Source: Limnochordia bacterium
GTDB lineage: Bacteria > Bacillota > Limnochordia > DUMW01
Length of the DNA: 22,578 nucleotides
Direction: 5' to 3'
NCBI GenBank assembly: GCA_023230925.1
Contig: JALNWK010000045.1
Coordinates: forward strand, 1 to 22,578
The notes beneath the pieces are model-generated. The model saw only the letters and a program-made list of their open reading frames with translations. It had not been told where the DNA came from and searched no databases. Shown here piece after piece: positions 1 to 7,604 of the stretch. A program made the position numbers and the translations under genes. Position 1 is the stretch's first letter. Each line of letters opens with the position of its first letter.

Positions 1-137
1 GACATCATCGGGGGGTATGTCGAACCTAATGCACAGACTCAACGAAGGTGGTATGCTTAGCAGCTGTTGAACCTACAGAAATTGGAGATGGAGCCAGTAC
101 CCGTGAATCGTTGACTCATACCAGGCCAAATTGCCGC

Positions 138-165
138 TTGCTTTCCTGCTCATCTGTGGTATAAT
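138..165 (+). promoter_or_regulatory. Sigma-A-type promoter for the riboswitch-SulP transcript
   Basis: TTGCTT (138-143) is separated by 16 bases from a perfect TATAAT (160-165). The TATAAT is preceded by TGG, an extended -10 element. Transcription would begin near 172, about 30 bases before the riboswitch aptamer. Seen directly by motif; the start site is inferred. Confidence 0.7.
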
Positions 166-200
166 ATATGCGTGTTCTCATAAAAATGAATCTACTGCAC

Positions 201-310
201 ATCTCCGAATCCCGACAGGTAGCGGGGGAACCAAATTTTGGGGTGAATCCTAGTTTTGCTAGGTAGGGCAACTTGGGTGCCCGAGCCCGTCAGCTAACCC
301 CGTAGGAGTG
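201..310 (+). ncRNA. Cyclic di-AMP riboswitch (ydaO/yuaA leader family)
   Basis: The segment carries the hallmark stretches of the ydaO-yuaA aptamer: a CCGACAGG-like start, AGCGGGGGAACCAAATTTTG (221-240) followed by GGGTGAATCC, then GTAGGGC, CCCGAGCCCGTCAGCTAACC and CCCGTAGGAG. CTCC (203-206) can pair with GGAG (305-308) to close the aptamer. Members of this family bind c-di-AMP and usually turn expression off when the ligand is abundant. They commonly control potassium, osmolyte and cell-wall genes. An intrinsic terminator follows directly and a transporter gene comes after it, which is the standard arrangement. The identification is from recalled consensus, not a covariance search. Confidence 0.9.
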
Positions 311-314
311 CGCC

Positions 315-360
315 AAGCGGATGTATTAGTCCCCGTTAGGACTTTGCATGCGCTTTTTTT
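315..360 (+). terminator. Intrinsic terminator serving as riboswitch expression platform
   Basis: AAGCG-ATG (315-323) pairs with CAT-CGCTT (347-355) across one G/G mismatch, and AGTCC (328-332) pairs with GGACT (339-343). The 3' arm runs into seven T residues (354-360). It lies between the c-di-AMP aptamer and the SulP start codon, so ligand-dependent termination is the expected mechanism. Confidence 0.85.
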
Positions 361-420
361 ATCGCCTAATGGAGGCAAAGCGCGCTTGACATACTAGATT
401 AGCTGACAGGGTGAATAAAC

Positions 421-1899
421 ATGACGCTTTGGAACAGGTATCAGAATGATATCCTTTCGGGAATAACCGTTGCTGTTGTTGCTTTGCCTTTGGCTTTAGC
501 TTTCGGAATTGCAAGTGGCGCCGGTGCGTTAGCGGGGCTTTATGCGACTATCTTCGCCGGCTTTGTCACTTCTCTTTTTGGGGGCAGCGAGGTCCAGGTG
601 AGCGGGCCCACCGGTACTATGACCGTAGTACTAGTGGCTATCATCGCCAAGTACGGCATAGAAGGCATGCTTCTTGCTGGTGCATTGGCTGGATTAATGC
701 AGATCGTTTTAGGCATGCTGCGCCTAGGACGGTTTGTCAAGTTCCTCCCTCAATCGGTCATCTCCGGGTTTACAAACGGTGTTGCTATCATTATCTTCAT
801 GTCTCAGATCGAGACAGCCCTGCAAACCCCATCCGTGACCCTGGTCACCGCTGCCGCCATCCTTTTTGCCATGTTTTTCGCTAAGAAAATTCCCGCCTCG
901 TTGTTTGGCCTTGCCGTGGGAATTGCGGCAAATCAGTTATTTTTCCACAGTCCACATCTGGTGGGAGAGATCCCTGCCACCTTACCGAAATTAGTTCTAC
1001 CCCTCGGTCAACTACAGAACATTCGTGGATTAGTCATGCCGGCCATTACCATATGCTTTCTGGGTACCATCGAGTCCCTATTATCCGCAGAAGTTGCCGA
1101 TACAATGACCGGGCAAACCCACAATGCGAATCGGGAGTTAATCGGTCAAGGATTGGGGAATTTGACCAGCGCTTTAGTTGGCGGCATCCCTATATCAGGG
1201 GTAATGGCCCGCACGGCGGTTAACGTTAATAGCGGCGGGCGCACTAGACTAGCGGGAATGGTCCATTCGGTGGTATTACTCATTGTGGTCTTCCTGTTTG
1301 GCCGCTGGGCAGCGCATATTCCTCTGGCCTCATTGGCGGCGATTTTGATGGTCACTGCTGTACGCACCGTAGACTGGCCGGGACTGAAACTGGTACCCCA
1401 GGCGGGATGGAGCTATGGGATTCCCCTGTTCACCACCATGGTTCTTACTGTGTTTTTTGATCTAACTATCGCAGTGGCAGGAGGGTTGGCCGTAGCGATT
1501 CTTTTCCTCATGATTGAGCTAGCAAGACTTCCCCATATCACTCAGCATCCACAGGGACTACCGGAGCATCCCAAGGTGGCGGTGGTAAGCCTCGAAGGAC
1601 CTGTCTTCTTCCTAAGCACCGAAAAGCTCATGAAACAAGTCCAATCCTTGGCCCAGGGAAGAGAGATCCTGGTCCTAGATTGCACGAACGTACCGGCAAC
1701 TGATGATACCGCGATCTTGCTCCTGAAGAAAATGGCAAAGCGGTATCAGGAGGAAGATCGCATTGTCTATGTTGCAGGGGTCAAAGGGGATTCCCTCCAG
1801 AAACTGGCGGATCTTAAGGTAACTGAGGCTTTAGGTGATCACTACGTCTGTCCCCACTTAGATTTAGCATTAAACAGGGCTTACCAGGATGCTAGCTGA
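421..1899 (+). CDS. SulP/SLC26-family anion transporter with C-terminal STAS domain
   Basis: An integral membrane protein of 492 residues, normal for bacterial SulP carriers, which move sulfate, bicarbonate or other anions. Residues 1 to about 380 are a series of hydrophobic helices, with the family's early SGPTGTMT stretch at 61-68. Residues 383-492 are a STAS domain (ILVLDCTNVPATDDTAI) on the cytoplasmic side. The ATG has AGGGTGA about 8 bases upstream. The gene is the only one behind the c-di-AMP riboswitch and its terminator, so it is probably adjusted to osmotic or turgor state through c-di-AMP. Substrate cannot be told from sequence; sulfate, bicarbonate and dicarboxylates are all possible. 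An 8-base inverted repeat (1876-1883 with 1901-1908) overlaps the stop codon and may act as a weak terminator. Confidence 0.9.
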   Translation: MTLWNRYQNDILSGITVAVVALPLALAFGIASGAGALAGLYATIFAGFVTSLFGGSEVQVSGPTGTMTVVLVAIIAKYGIEGMLLAGALAGLMQIVLGMLRLGRFVKFLPQSVISGFTNGVAIIIFMSQIETALQTPSVTLVTAAAILFAMFFAKKIPASLFGLAVGIAANQLFFHSPHLVGEIPATLPKLVLPLGQLQNIRGLVMPAITICFLGTIESLLSAEVADTMTGQTHNANRELIGQGLGNLTSALVGGIPISGVMARTAVNVNSGGRTRLAGMVHSVVLLIVVFLFGRWAAHIPLASLAAILMVTAVRTVDWPGLKLVPQAGWSYGIPLFTTMVLTVFFDLTIAVAGGLAVAILFLMIELARLPHITQHPQGLPEHPKVAVVSLEGPVFFLSTEKLMKQVQSLAQGREILVLDCTNVPATDDTAILLLKKMAKRYQEEDRIVYVAGVKGDSLQKLADLKVTEALGDHYVCPHLDLALNRAYQDAS

Positions 1900-1971
1900 C
1901 TAAGCCCTTTGGTCCCTTGGAATATGACATGATGTCCCCAACCGTAGAATCGACCAGGAGCAGGAATAGTC

Positions 1972-2000
1972 TTTACCAATGGAGAAGTGTATTCTATATA
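1972..2000 (+). promoter_or_regulatory. Promoter of the IclR-type regulator
   Basis: TTTACC (1972-1977), a 17-base spacer, then TATATA (1995-2000). The -10 element sits inside the palindrome at 1987-2017, so a protein bound there would block polymerase. Confidence 0.5.
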
Positions 2001-2017
2001 TAAGAACGAGAATACAC
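1987..2017. promoter_or_regulatory. Candidate operator: 9-bp perfect inverted repeat over the -10 region
   Basis: GTGTATTCT (1987-1995) and AGAATACAC (2009-2017) are exact reverse complements separated by 13 bases. The half-site centres are 22 bp apart, about two helical turns, which fits a dimer or tetramer of an IclR-type protein. A second, imperfect dyad (TTCTATATATAAGAA) is nested in the middle. It lies about 46 bases before the regulator's start codon, so autorepression is the simplest reading. Confidence 0.55.
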
Positions 2018-2062
2018 CTATTCAGTTTAGACGAATTCGCTGTTACCCGGAGGAAATTGAGC

Positions 2063-2851
2063 ATGTCACCAAGGACAAAAGACAAACCAGCACCTAAAGT
2101 AAAATCTTTACACAAGGCAATCCAAGTACTCAAGTGTTTTAGTACGTCCCAACCAGAACTGGGCGTAACCGAGATCAGTCAAATCCTCGATCTGCAAAAG
2201 AGCACTGTACATAATATCCTATCAACCTTCGAAGGCGAAGGGTTTATTGAGCAGGACCCCGAGACAAAAAGGTATCGTCTAGGAATGCATATTCTGTACC
2301 TGAGCAATATCGTCAGAGAAGGTTTAGGACTGCGTAAGGTGGCTTTACCCGTCATGGAAAAGGTCAAGGAAGCCTTTGGTGAAACGGTTCATTTAGCCAT
2401 CGAAGAGGATGGCCAAGTAGTCTATCTTGAGAGTATTCAGCCGGCTGATCGCTCCGTTAATAGGCTAGCGGTGGGTAAGCGAGCTTCCATACACTGTACC
2501 GGGGTTGGTAAAGCTATTCTCGCTTTCGCCCCCGATGAACGGGTAAAGGCGATCATCGATCTCCATGGGCTACCAAGGTACACCCAGAACACGATCACCC
2601 GTCCTCAAGATCTGCTTGAGGAACTTAGAAACACCCGGGCCCGGGGTTATGCCGTGGATAATATGGAGCATGAATGGGGTATTCGGTGCATTGCCGTACC
2701 CATCAGAGATGAATCCGGTCGCATTGGTGCTTCCATGAGTATCTCAGGACCGTCAGAGCGATTCCCCCTAGAGGAAATCGACACCATGGCCCAGTCCTTC
2801 ATCACCTATGGACTGGAGATCTCCCGCCGTTTAGGTTGGGAAGGGTATTAG
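2063..2851 (+). CDS. IclR-family transcriptional regulator
   Basis: 262 residues, typical for the family. Residues 15-75 form a winged helix-turn-helix (LGVTEISQILDLQKSTVHNI) and residues about 80-255 the IclR effector-binding domain, with GKRASIHCTGVGKAILAF and the later HEWGIRCIAVPIRD segment. I chose ATG 2063, preceded by GGAGG with 8 bases spacing, over the upstream in-frame ATG at 1979, which lies inside the promoter/operator. IclR proteins usually repress or activate small catabolic operons in response to an organic acid or sugar derivative. The nearby minus-strand sugar gene cluster is a possible target, but that is inference. It converges on the glycosyltransferase, with only 6 bases between stops; a GGGTAT/ATACCC hairpin (2843-2865) spans both stop codons. 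Confidence 0.92.
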   Translation: MSPRTKDKPAPKVKSLHKAIQVLKCFSTSQPELGVTEISQILDLQKSTVHNILSTFEGEGFIEQDPETKRYRLGMHILYLSNIVREGLGLRKVALPVMEKVKEAFGETVHLAIEEDGQVVYLESIQPADRSVNRLAVGKRASIHCTGVGKAILAFAPDERVKAIIDLHGLPRYTQNTITRPQDLLEELRNTRARGYAVDNMEHEWGIRCIAVPIRDESGRIGASMSISGPSERFPLEEIDTMAQSFITYGLEISRRLGWEGY

Positions 2852-2857
2852 GGCAGA

Positions 2858-4060
2858 TCATACCCGTTGGGGAAGCATGCGGTTGTTCATGACCAGTCTG
2901 CGGTATTGGGCTAAAAGCATGTTAGTCGTCTCCACAGAGCTGAGCCGCTGGGACTTAAGGAGCGCATTCTTGGAGAGATCCGCGCGTAGCGTTGGATCTT
3001 CAATTAGACGACACACCGCCGTGGAAAAATCCACTACATTGTAATCCGTCAAAAACCCTTCCACACCATGGGTTACCAAATCCTTAGTTCCTGGCGCGTT
3101 AATACCCACCACGGGGAGCCCTGCAGCCATCGCTTCTAGGGTTACGAGTCCCTGGGTTTCTGTGCGGGATGGAAAGACGAAAATATCTCCAGCAAGAAAG
3201 GCATCAACTACCTCTTCAAAGGGTCTTTGTCCGGTAAAAAGAACCGCATCTTGAAGTCCGAGTTCCTTAACCTTATATTTCAAGTATTCCAGAAGAGGCC
3301 CTCCACCAACATAGAGCAGCTTTGCAGGGAAGCGTTGCCGTACTTGGCTCAACACGTCTAGAAGAAAAGCCGGGCTCTTTTCCTCAGCTATCCTCCCCAC
3401 ATAGGTAAGGATGATCTCATCGGAACCGATGCCATTCTCCCGGCGAAACTTCGTTCCATCTCCCTCTGCAAACAACCCTAGTTCTATACCGGTTGGGATA
3501 ACCACCGGTTCCTTGGTAAGATGGTATAAGGGCATGATTACATCCTTTACCGATTGCGTCGGTGTAATCACCAGATCGCACTTACGACAGTAGTGCGCTA
3601 ACCAGCTCACAATAAACCGACGCAATACTGACGTTGCACCGGGCCAGTAGTGAGCATACTCATGATACATCGTATGGTGGGTAAACACCAATGGCAAGCG
3701 ACATCTCTTACTGACTCCATCTGCGAGACTGCCCATCAAGAATGGGGTATGGCTGTGGATCACATCGATACCTAGCGCGTTGATCACCCGGTAGATCACC
3801 GGGGATACCGGCACGGGCAGACGGAAGTCTCTTAGGCTAGGCGCGGAAACCGAGTAAAAGCGAAATACCCTAGTAGCAGGTCCGTCGTTACTATCTTCCA
3901 AGGCAAGGACATCCCCTTCTTCCTTGCTATACTTCGGTGCAAACACATATACATGATGTCCCTGTTCTACGAGCTGTTTGGTAAATAGATCTATAGACCG
4001 GACAACCCCACTGGAGTACGGTCTGTAACTATCACTAAAAACTGCAATGTTCAATGGCAT
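2858..4060 (-). CDS. GT4-family glycosyltransferase (GT-B fold), possibly a diacylglycerol glucosyltransferase
   Basis: 400 residues with the two Rossmann-like halves of the GT-B fold. The N-terminal acceptor half opens with MPLNIAVFSDSYRPYSSGVV and carries IHSHTPFLMG (101-110) and FTHHTMYHEY. The C-terminal donor half has LTYVGRIAEEKSPAFLLDVL and the E-x7-E motif ETQGLVTLE (E301, E309) followed by AMAAGLPVVG. This is a retaining nucleotide-sugar-dependent enzyme. The closest match by memory is the group of Gram-positive 1,2-diacylglycerol 3-glucosyltransferase and PimB-like enzymes, which build membrane glycolipids, but acceptor identity is not proven. The ATG has a modest GAAGGGG site about 11 bases upstream. 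It appears monocistronic, with a long leader toward a -10 element near 4440. Confidence 0.88.
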   Translation of the reverse strand: MPLNIAVFSDSYRPYSSGVVRSIDLFTKQLVEQGHHVYVFAPKYSKEEGDVLALEDSNDGPATRVFRFYSVSAPSLRDFRLPVPVSPVIYRVINALGIDVIHSHTPFLMGSLADGVSKRCRLPLVFTHHTMYHEYAHYWPGATSVLRRFIVSWLAHYCRKCDLVITPTQSVKDVIMPLYHLTKEPVVIPTGIELGLFAEGDGTKFRRENGIGSDEIILTYVGRIAEEKSPAFLLDVLSQVRQRFPAKLLYVGGGPLLEYLKYKVKELGLQDAVLFTGQRPFEEVVDAFLAGDIFVFPSRTETQGLVTLEAMAAGLPVVGINAPGTKDLVTHGVEGFLTDYNVVDFSTAVCRLIEDPTLRADLSKNALLKSQRLSSVETTNMLLAQYRRLVMNNRMLPQRV

Positions 4061-4437
4061 ACTTCATTACCCCTTCAATTGATGCCCATGGGCACTGAAC
4101 CTCTAATGGTAACTCATGGCCATATATCGATCAAGACATCCACTTTTACTTGGCTATGACTCCGTGGCCAGGCCGATACCTCGTTGAGTTGGCACACATT
4201 GTCACCGTATTCTGGAAACCCATGCAGCCTTTTTCGGAGCAAGTTTAACACCCTTGTCCTCAAGCCGAATTGGGCTACTTGGTACAGACCTAACCGATCA
4301 GTTCTCCTCTGATTAGTGGATATATCCAGTTAAGTATACTCGATCAAGTCAATTAAGATGCCTGCAAAGCGAAGTCCTCACTAAACACTAAGGATACCTG
4401 AGTCTCCTGGACGCTTCCACCTCTTATTCATAGGTCT

Positions 4438-4446
4438 ATTATACCA
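4438..4446 (-). promoter_or_regulatory. Extended -10 promoter element, probable source of the glycosyltransferase mRNA
   Basis: On the minus strand the sequence reads TGGTATAAT, a TGn extended -10 plus a perfect TATAAT. No convincing -35 hexamer is present. Transcription from here would give a leader of about 370 bases before the GT4 gene. I see no known riboswitch or T-box signature in that leader. Confidence 0.4.
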
Positions 4447-4462
4447 TACACACTAGATGAGG

Positions 4463-4577
4463 GGCAGGTGTACGGTTCGCCTTTTGGACGCTGTCGGCGG
4501 GACGAGTAATACGGGCAAAACACCAGCCTGTGCCAAGGTCGAAAGACAGGACAACGTCCCCTGCATTTATCCAGGGG
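4463..4577 (+). ncRNA. Possible structured leader RNA upstream of the LeuB-like gene
   Basis: Three consecutive hairpins. GGCAGGTGT (4463-4471) pairs with ACACCAGCC (4520-4528) with a single A/A mismatch, and encloses a smaller CGCC/GGCG stem (4478-4481 with 4496-4499). CCTGT/ACAGG (4527-4550) is capped by GTC-GAAA-GAC, a GNRA tetraloop. CCCCTG/CAGGGG closes at 4558-4577. The first two stems share two bases, so they may compete. It matches no riboswitch class I can recall. Structure is inferred by eye, and the strand is uncertain. Confidence 0.3.
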
Positions 4578-4698
4578 AAAATGCTCAAATTAGGTACAGA
4601 ATCTGCTACATATGACTGTAAAAAGCAGGAATCAACCCCATATATGCCGAATCTCAGGTGAGAGATCGAAAGACCATTGGGAAAAGAGGGAACACAGT

Positions 4699-5748
4699 AT
4701 GCATAGGATTGCTGTCATACCTGGCGATGGAACTGGTCCTGAAGTCGTCGCCGAGGGTTTAAAAGTGTTGGAGGCTGTCGCTGCAAAACAGGGCTTTGCC
4801 TACGAAACAACAACCTTCAACTTCGGAGGTAACCATTTCCTAAAAACCGGAGAAGTACTACCAGATTCCGCAATAGAAGACCTAAAGGGCTTTGATGCCA
4901 TCTATCTAGGCGCCATCGGCCACCCCGATGTAAAACCCGGTATTCTCGAGAAGGGCATTTTGCTTAAACTACGCTTTGCTTTGGACCAATATATCAACCT
5001 ACGCCCTGTGAAGCTCTATCCGGGAGTGGACACTCCCCTAAAGGATAAGGGGCCAGAGCATATCGACTTTGTGGTAGTCCGGGAAAACACCGAGGGTCTG
5101 TACACCGGGACCGGTGGGTTCACCAAGCAATATACTCCCGACGAAGTAGCTGTGCAGGTATCAGTAAATACCCGTAAGGGTGTGGAAAGGTGCATTCGCT
5201 ACGCCTTCGACTACTGCAAAAAGCGAAACAAAAGTAATACATTGACCCTTTGTGGTAAAACAAACGTGCTTACCTATGCCTTTGATCTATGGGAACGTAC
5301 GTTCAATGAGGTGGGTCAGGAATACCCGGATATCAAGCGAGACTACGCGCATGTTGATGCGATTACCATGTGGATGGTGAAGAACCCAGAATGGTTCGAT
5401 GTTATTGTTACTGACAACATGTTCGGGGATATCATCACCGACCTGGGCGCGATGATTCAAGGCGGCATGGGCATTGCTGCAGGCGGTAACATCAATCCCG
5501 AAGGAGTATCTATGTTTGAGCCCATTGGCGGTTCAGCACCTAAATACACAGGCAAAAATGTAATCAATCCCCTTGCAGCCATTAGCGCGGTGGGAATGAT
5601 GTTGGAATTCCTTGGTGAGGATCAAGCTGCCAAAGCCGTAGAAAATGCCGTGATCACCGTATGCCGTGATCATGTTAAGAGCCTTGCCGCTGGTAAGATG
5701 GGTTACAGCACAACCGAGGTCGGCGATCTTGTCGCAAGTTTAGTGTAA
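4699..5748 (+). CDS. leuB: 3-isopropylmalate dehydrogenase-like beta-decarboxylating dehydrogenase
   Basis: 349 residues of the isocitrate/isopropylmalate dehydrogenase family, which oxidises and decarboxylates 2-hydroxy acids using NAD(P) and a divalent metal. It has the N-terminal IAVIPGDGTGPEVV. Substrate arginines are R92 (LLKLRFALD), R102 (NLRPVKLYPG) and R128 (VVRENTEG). Catalytic K187 lies in CGKTNV, and the metal aspartates are D220, D244 and D248 in DNMFGDIITDLG. The LL pair ahead of R92 matches LeuB rather than isocitrate dehydrogenase, and the segment resembles actinobacterial-type LeuB. No leuA, leuC or leuD is adjacent, so a related substrate such as tartrate, malate or isocitrate remains possible. 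ATG 4699 is preferred (AGAGGG 8 bases upstream, canonical N terminus) over an in-frame ATG at 4612 that would add 29 unrelated residues. Confidence 0.8.
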   Translation: MHRIAVIPGDGTGPEVVAEGLKVLEAVAAKQGFAYETTTFNFGGNHFLKTGEVLPDSAIEDLKGFDAIYLGAIGHPDVKPGILEKGILLKLRFALDQYINLRPVKLYPGVDTPLKDKGPEHIDFVVVRENTEGLYTGTGGFTKQYTPDEVAVQVSVNTRKGVERCIRYAFDYCKKRNKSNTLTLCGKTNVLTYAFDLWERTFNEVGQEYPDIKRDYAHVDAITMWMVKNPEWFDVIVTDNMFGDIITDLGAMIQGGMGIAAGGNINPEGVSMFEPIGGSAPKYTGKNVINPLAAISAVGMMLEFLGEDQAAKAVENAVITVCRDHVKSLAAGKMGYSTTEVGDLVASLV

Positions 5749-5764
5749 GACCATGTTGCTTGGA

Positions 5765-5813
5765 AAAAGCCGCCTTGGCTTTCCCGGTTTTTGCCGAGAG
5801 ACAGGCGGCTTTT
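5765..5813. terminator. Bidirectional intrinsic terminator
   Basis: AAAAGCCGCCT (5765-5775) and AGGCGGCTTTT (5803-5813) form an 11-bp stem with A and T runs on the outer sides. It lies between the stop codons of the converging leuB-like and ribokinase genes and would end both transcripts. Confidence 0.85.
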
Positions 5814-5824
5814 CTTCTAATGGT

Positions 5825-6745
5825 CTATTTCAGTTTATCGATGAAGGTCTCCACCTCTGATGAAGTAGGCATGGAGCTTTGTGCCCCTTTGCGGGTTACA
5901 GCAATAGCCGCAGCGACATTGGCATACCGAGCAGCTTCAAGCAAGGTCGCCCCCCGGGCTAGACAGGCACCTAGGGCCCCTGCATAACAATCCCCGGCTG
6001 CAGTGGTATCCACACTTTCCACTGGAATCCCATAGACCCGTTCCTTAGCATACTGCCCCCATAGGAAGGCCCCATCGGCCCCGAGCTTCACAATCACCTG
6101 CTTCGGACCTAGTGATAAGAGTTTCTCTGCGACCTCCTGCACATTCGCCTCGGTTACCGGATCATCCATTCCAGCTAAAACAGCAGCCTCACTGCTGTTA
6201 GGTACCAGGATATCCACATTCTCCAAAAGATTTCTGGGTAATACCTGTGGTGGTGCTGGATCCAATATGACCAATGCTTCGTGTTCCCTGGCATAGGCCG
6301 CTGCCTTAGTGACTGTCCCGAGGGGAATCTCCAACTGCAGCAAAACCACGTCAGTCTGCTCCCAAATCGCCCCTGGCAAATGCTCTATGGCACAACCGTT
6401 GTTGGCACCGGGAGCAACAACGATGGCATTCTCCCCTGCCTCATCTACACAGATAAAGGCAACACCGGTAGATAGATCTGGATCAACGGCTACAAACTCG
6501 GTGCCTACTCCACTGGTATGTAGGCTCTCCAGCAAACGTTCTCCGAACTCATCCTTTCCAATCCTACCTACCATAGCGGTGGAGGCATTTTGCCTCGCCG
6601 CGGACACAGCCTGATTGGCCCCTTTGCCACCAGGAAACATCTGGAAGTCCGTCCCCAAAACGGTCTGCCCAGGCCGCGGAATGGATGGTGCGGACACCAC
6701 TAAATCCAGGTTGAGACTACCTACGACTAATACATTACCACTCAC
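5825..6745 (-). CDS. rbsK: Ribokinase (PfkB family sugar kinase)
   Basis: 306 residues, the standard ribokinase length. It phosphorylates ribose, or a related sugar, with ATP. Both PfkB signatures are present: GGKGANQA at 39-46, with NLDLV (12-16) in the sugar site, and DTTAAGDCYAGALG at 246-259, with D252 as catalytic base. The start is a GTG at 6745, with GGGGGCG about 7 bases upstream. It is the last gene of a minus-strand cluster, 16 bases after the isomerase, and ends at the bidirectional terminator. No ribose transporter or RbsD is adjacent. In this context the true substrate could be another sugar released by the isomerase and dehydrogenase upstream. Confidence 0.88.
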   Translation of the reverse strand: MSGNVLVVGSLNLDLVVSAPSIPRPGQTVLGTDFQMFPGGKGANQAVSAARQNASTAMVGRIGKDEFGERLLESLHTSGVGTEFVAVDPDLSTGVAFICVDEAGENAIVVAPGANNGCAIEHLPGAIWEQTDVVLLQLEIPLGTVTKAAAYAREHEALVILDPAPPQVLPRNLLENVDILVPNSSEAAVLAGMDDPVTEANVQEVAEKLLSLGPKQVIVKLGADGAFLWGQYAKERVYGIPVESVDTTAAGDCYAGALGACLARGATLLEAARYANVAAAIAVTRKGAQSSMPTSSEVETFIDKLK

Positions 6746-6761
6746 ATTGTCGCCCCCATCC

Positions 6762-7589
6762 TTAACTCCACATCACATCTAGTTCCTTTAGAATAGACTT
6801 CAATGCATCGACCGCAACTTTGAAAAGGTCCGGTCCACTGAACCCACTCATGGTTCCGGCGGCCTGCAGATGGGGCTCTAAGGACAGGAAGCCATCAAAT
6901 CCTGCCTTGAATAGCTCCGCCAAAACCCTTTTAACATCCCCATCGCCTGCTCCGGCAGGAACAACCCGCCCATTCTCCAGCAGGGCGTCTTTAATGTGGA
7001 CATAGGCCACATATTCCTGTACCTTAGTAAAACAATCCTCATAAGGATGTTCTTTACACTGCACATAGTTGGCAGGATCAAAGACTGCTCTTAGCAATGG
7101 AGAATCAATGGTCCTTAGGATATCTAGATTCCGCTCTCCCGTATCGCCATAGATACCCTTCTCGTTTTCATGCAGGAGGATTACTCCTGTTCCCTCGACA
7201 TACTCTACGAAGCGGGATATCCGTTCCATCACATCATCCCGGAAGTACTTTGGATCATCGCCCGCAGGAATGAAGAACGAAAAGATCCGGATGTACTTAC
7301 TGGAAAGTGCCAAGGCTGTATCCACAATCCGCTTGAAGTCATCGAAGTGGGGTCCAAAATCATCCTGAATCCCGATTTTCCCAATGGGAGAACCAATGGA
7401 GGAAATACCAAATCCTCTCTGGTCCAGCTGTTCTTTGATCCTCTTGACTTCATCCTTACCTAAATCCTTTACATTCTTACCGTCAACACCCCGTAACTCT
7501 ATGTAACGGATGCCGTTTTTCTCCAACTCATCCATCTGCACCGTCAAATCAGGGTGAATCTCATCGGCAAAAGCACTCAAAGTGACCAT
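6762..7589 (-). CDS. Sugar phosphate isomerase/epimerase family TIM-barrel protein
   Basis: 275 residues of the xylose-isomerase-like/AP-endonuclease-2 TIM-barrel superfamily. The four expected metal ligands are visible: E141 (LLHENEKGIYGD), D171 (AVFDPANYV), H198 (YVHIKDAL) and E238 (LSLEPH). Members interconvert keto and aldo sugars or epimerise them (hydroxypyruvate isomerase, inosose dehydratase, tagatose epimerase and others); which one this is cannot be read from the sequence. A strong AGGAAGGAGAG ribosome binding site precedes the ATG. It sits 15 bases after the Gfo/Idh/MocA gene and 16 before ribokinase, so the three are almost certainly one operon with one pathway. Confidence 0.88.
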   Translation of the reverse strand: MVTLSAFADEIHPDLTVQMDELEKNGIRYIELRGVDGKNVKDLGKDEVKRIKEQLDQRGFGISSIGSPIGKIGIQDDFGPHFDDFKRIVDTALALSSKYIRIFSFFIPAGDDPKYFRDDVMERISRFVEYVEGTGVILLHENEKGIYGDTGERNLDILRTIDSPLLRAVFDPANYVQCKEHPYEDCFTKVQEYVAYVHIKDALLENGRVVPAGAGDGDVKRVLAELFKAGFDGFLSLEPHLQAAGTMSGFSGPDLFKVAVDALKSILKELDVMWS

Positions 7590-7604
7590 AGTAGCTCTCC
7601 TTCC

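Larger units (their letters stand above)
4061..4698. other. Non-coding divergent intergenic region
   Basis: About 640 bases between the divergent glycosyltransferase and LeuB-like genes. I see no credible open reading frame. It holds the minus-strand extended -10 (4438-4446), a weak plus-strand TATTAT (4437-4442), a run of three hairpins at 4463-4577, a CTAACCGATCAG/CTGATTAG imperfect inverted repeat (4290-4316), and a small ATCTC/GAGAT hairpin (4651-4666) before the dehydrogenase ribosome binding site. Confidence 0.6.

Noticed and set aside
1..60. Open frame ending at a TAG at 58-60, possibly the last 19 codons of an upstream gene
   Set aside because: Too short to show any family signal, and other frames are equally open. 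It may be real but cannot be supported.
540..740. Minus-strand open frames inside the SulP gene and similar antisense frames throughout the window
   Set aside because: They are frame shadows of clear protein-coding genes, without ribosome sites or family similarity.
4511..4560. Resemblance of GGGCAAAACA...GAAAGACAGGACAACG to a c-di-GMP-I riboswitch
   Set aside because: Only short stretches agree. The GACGCAAAGCC core, second stem and docking receptor are missing.
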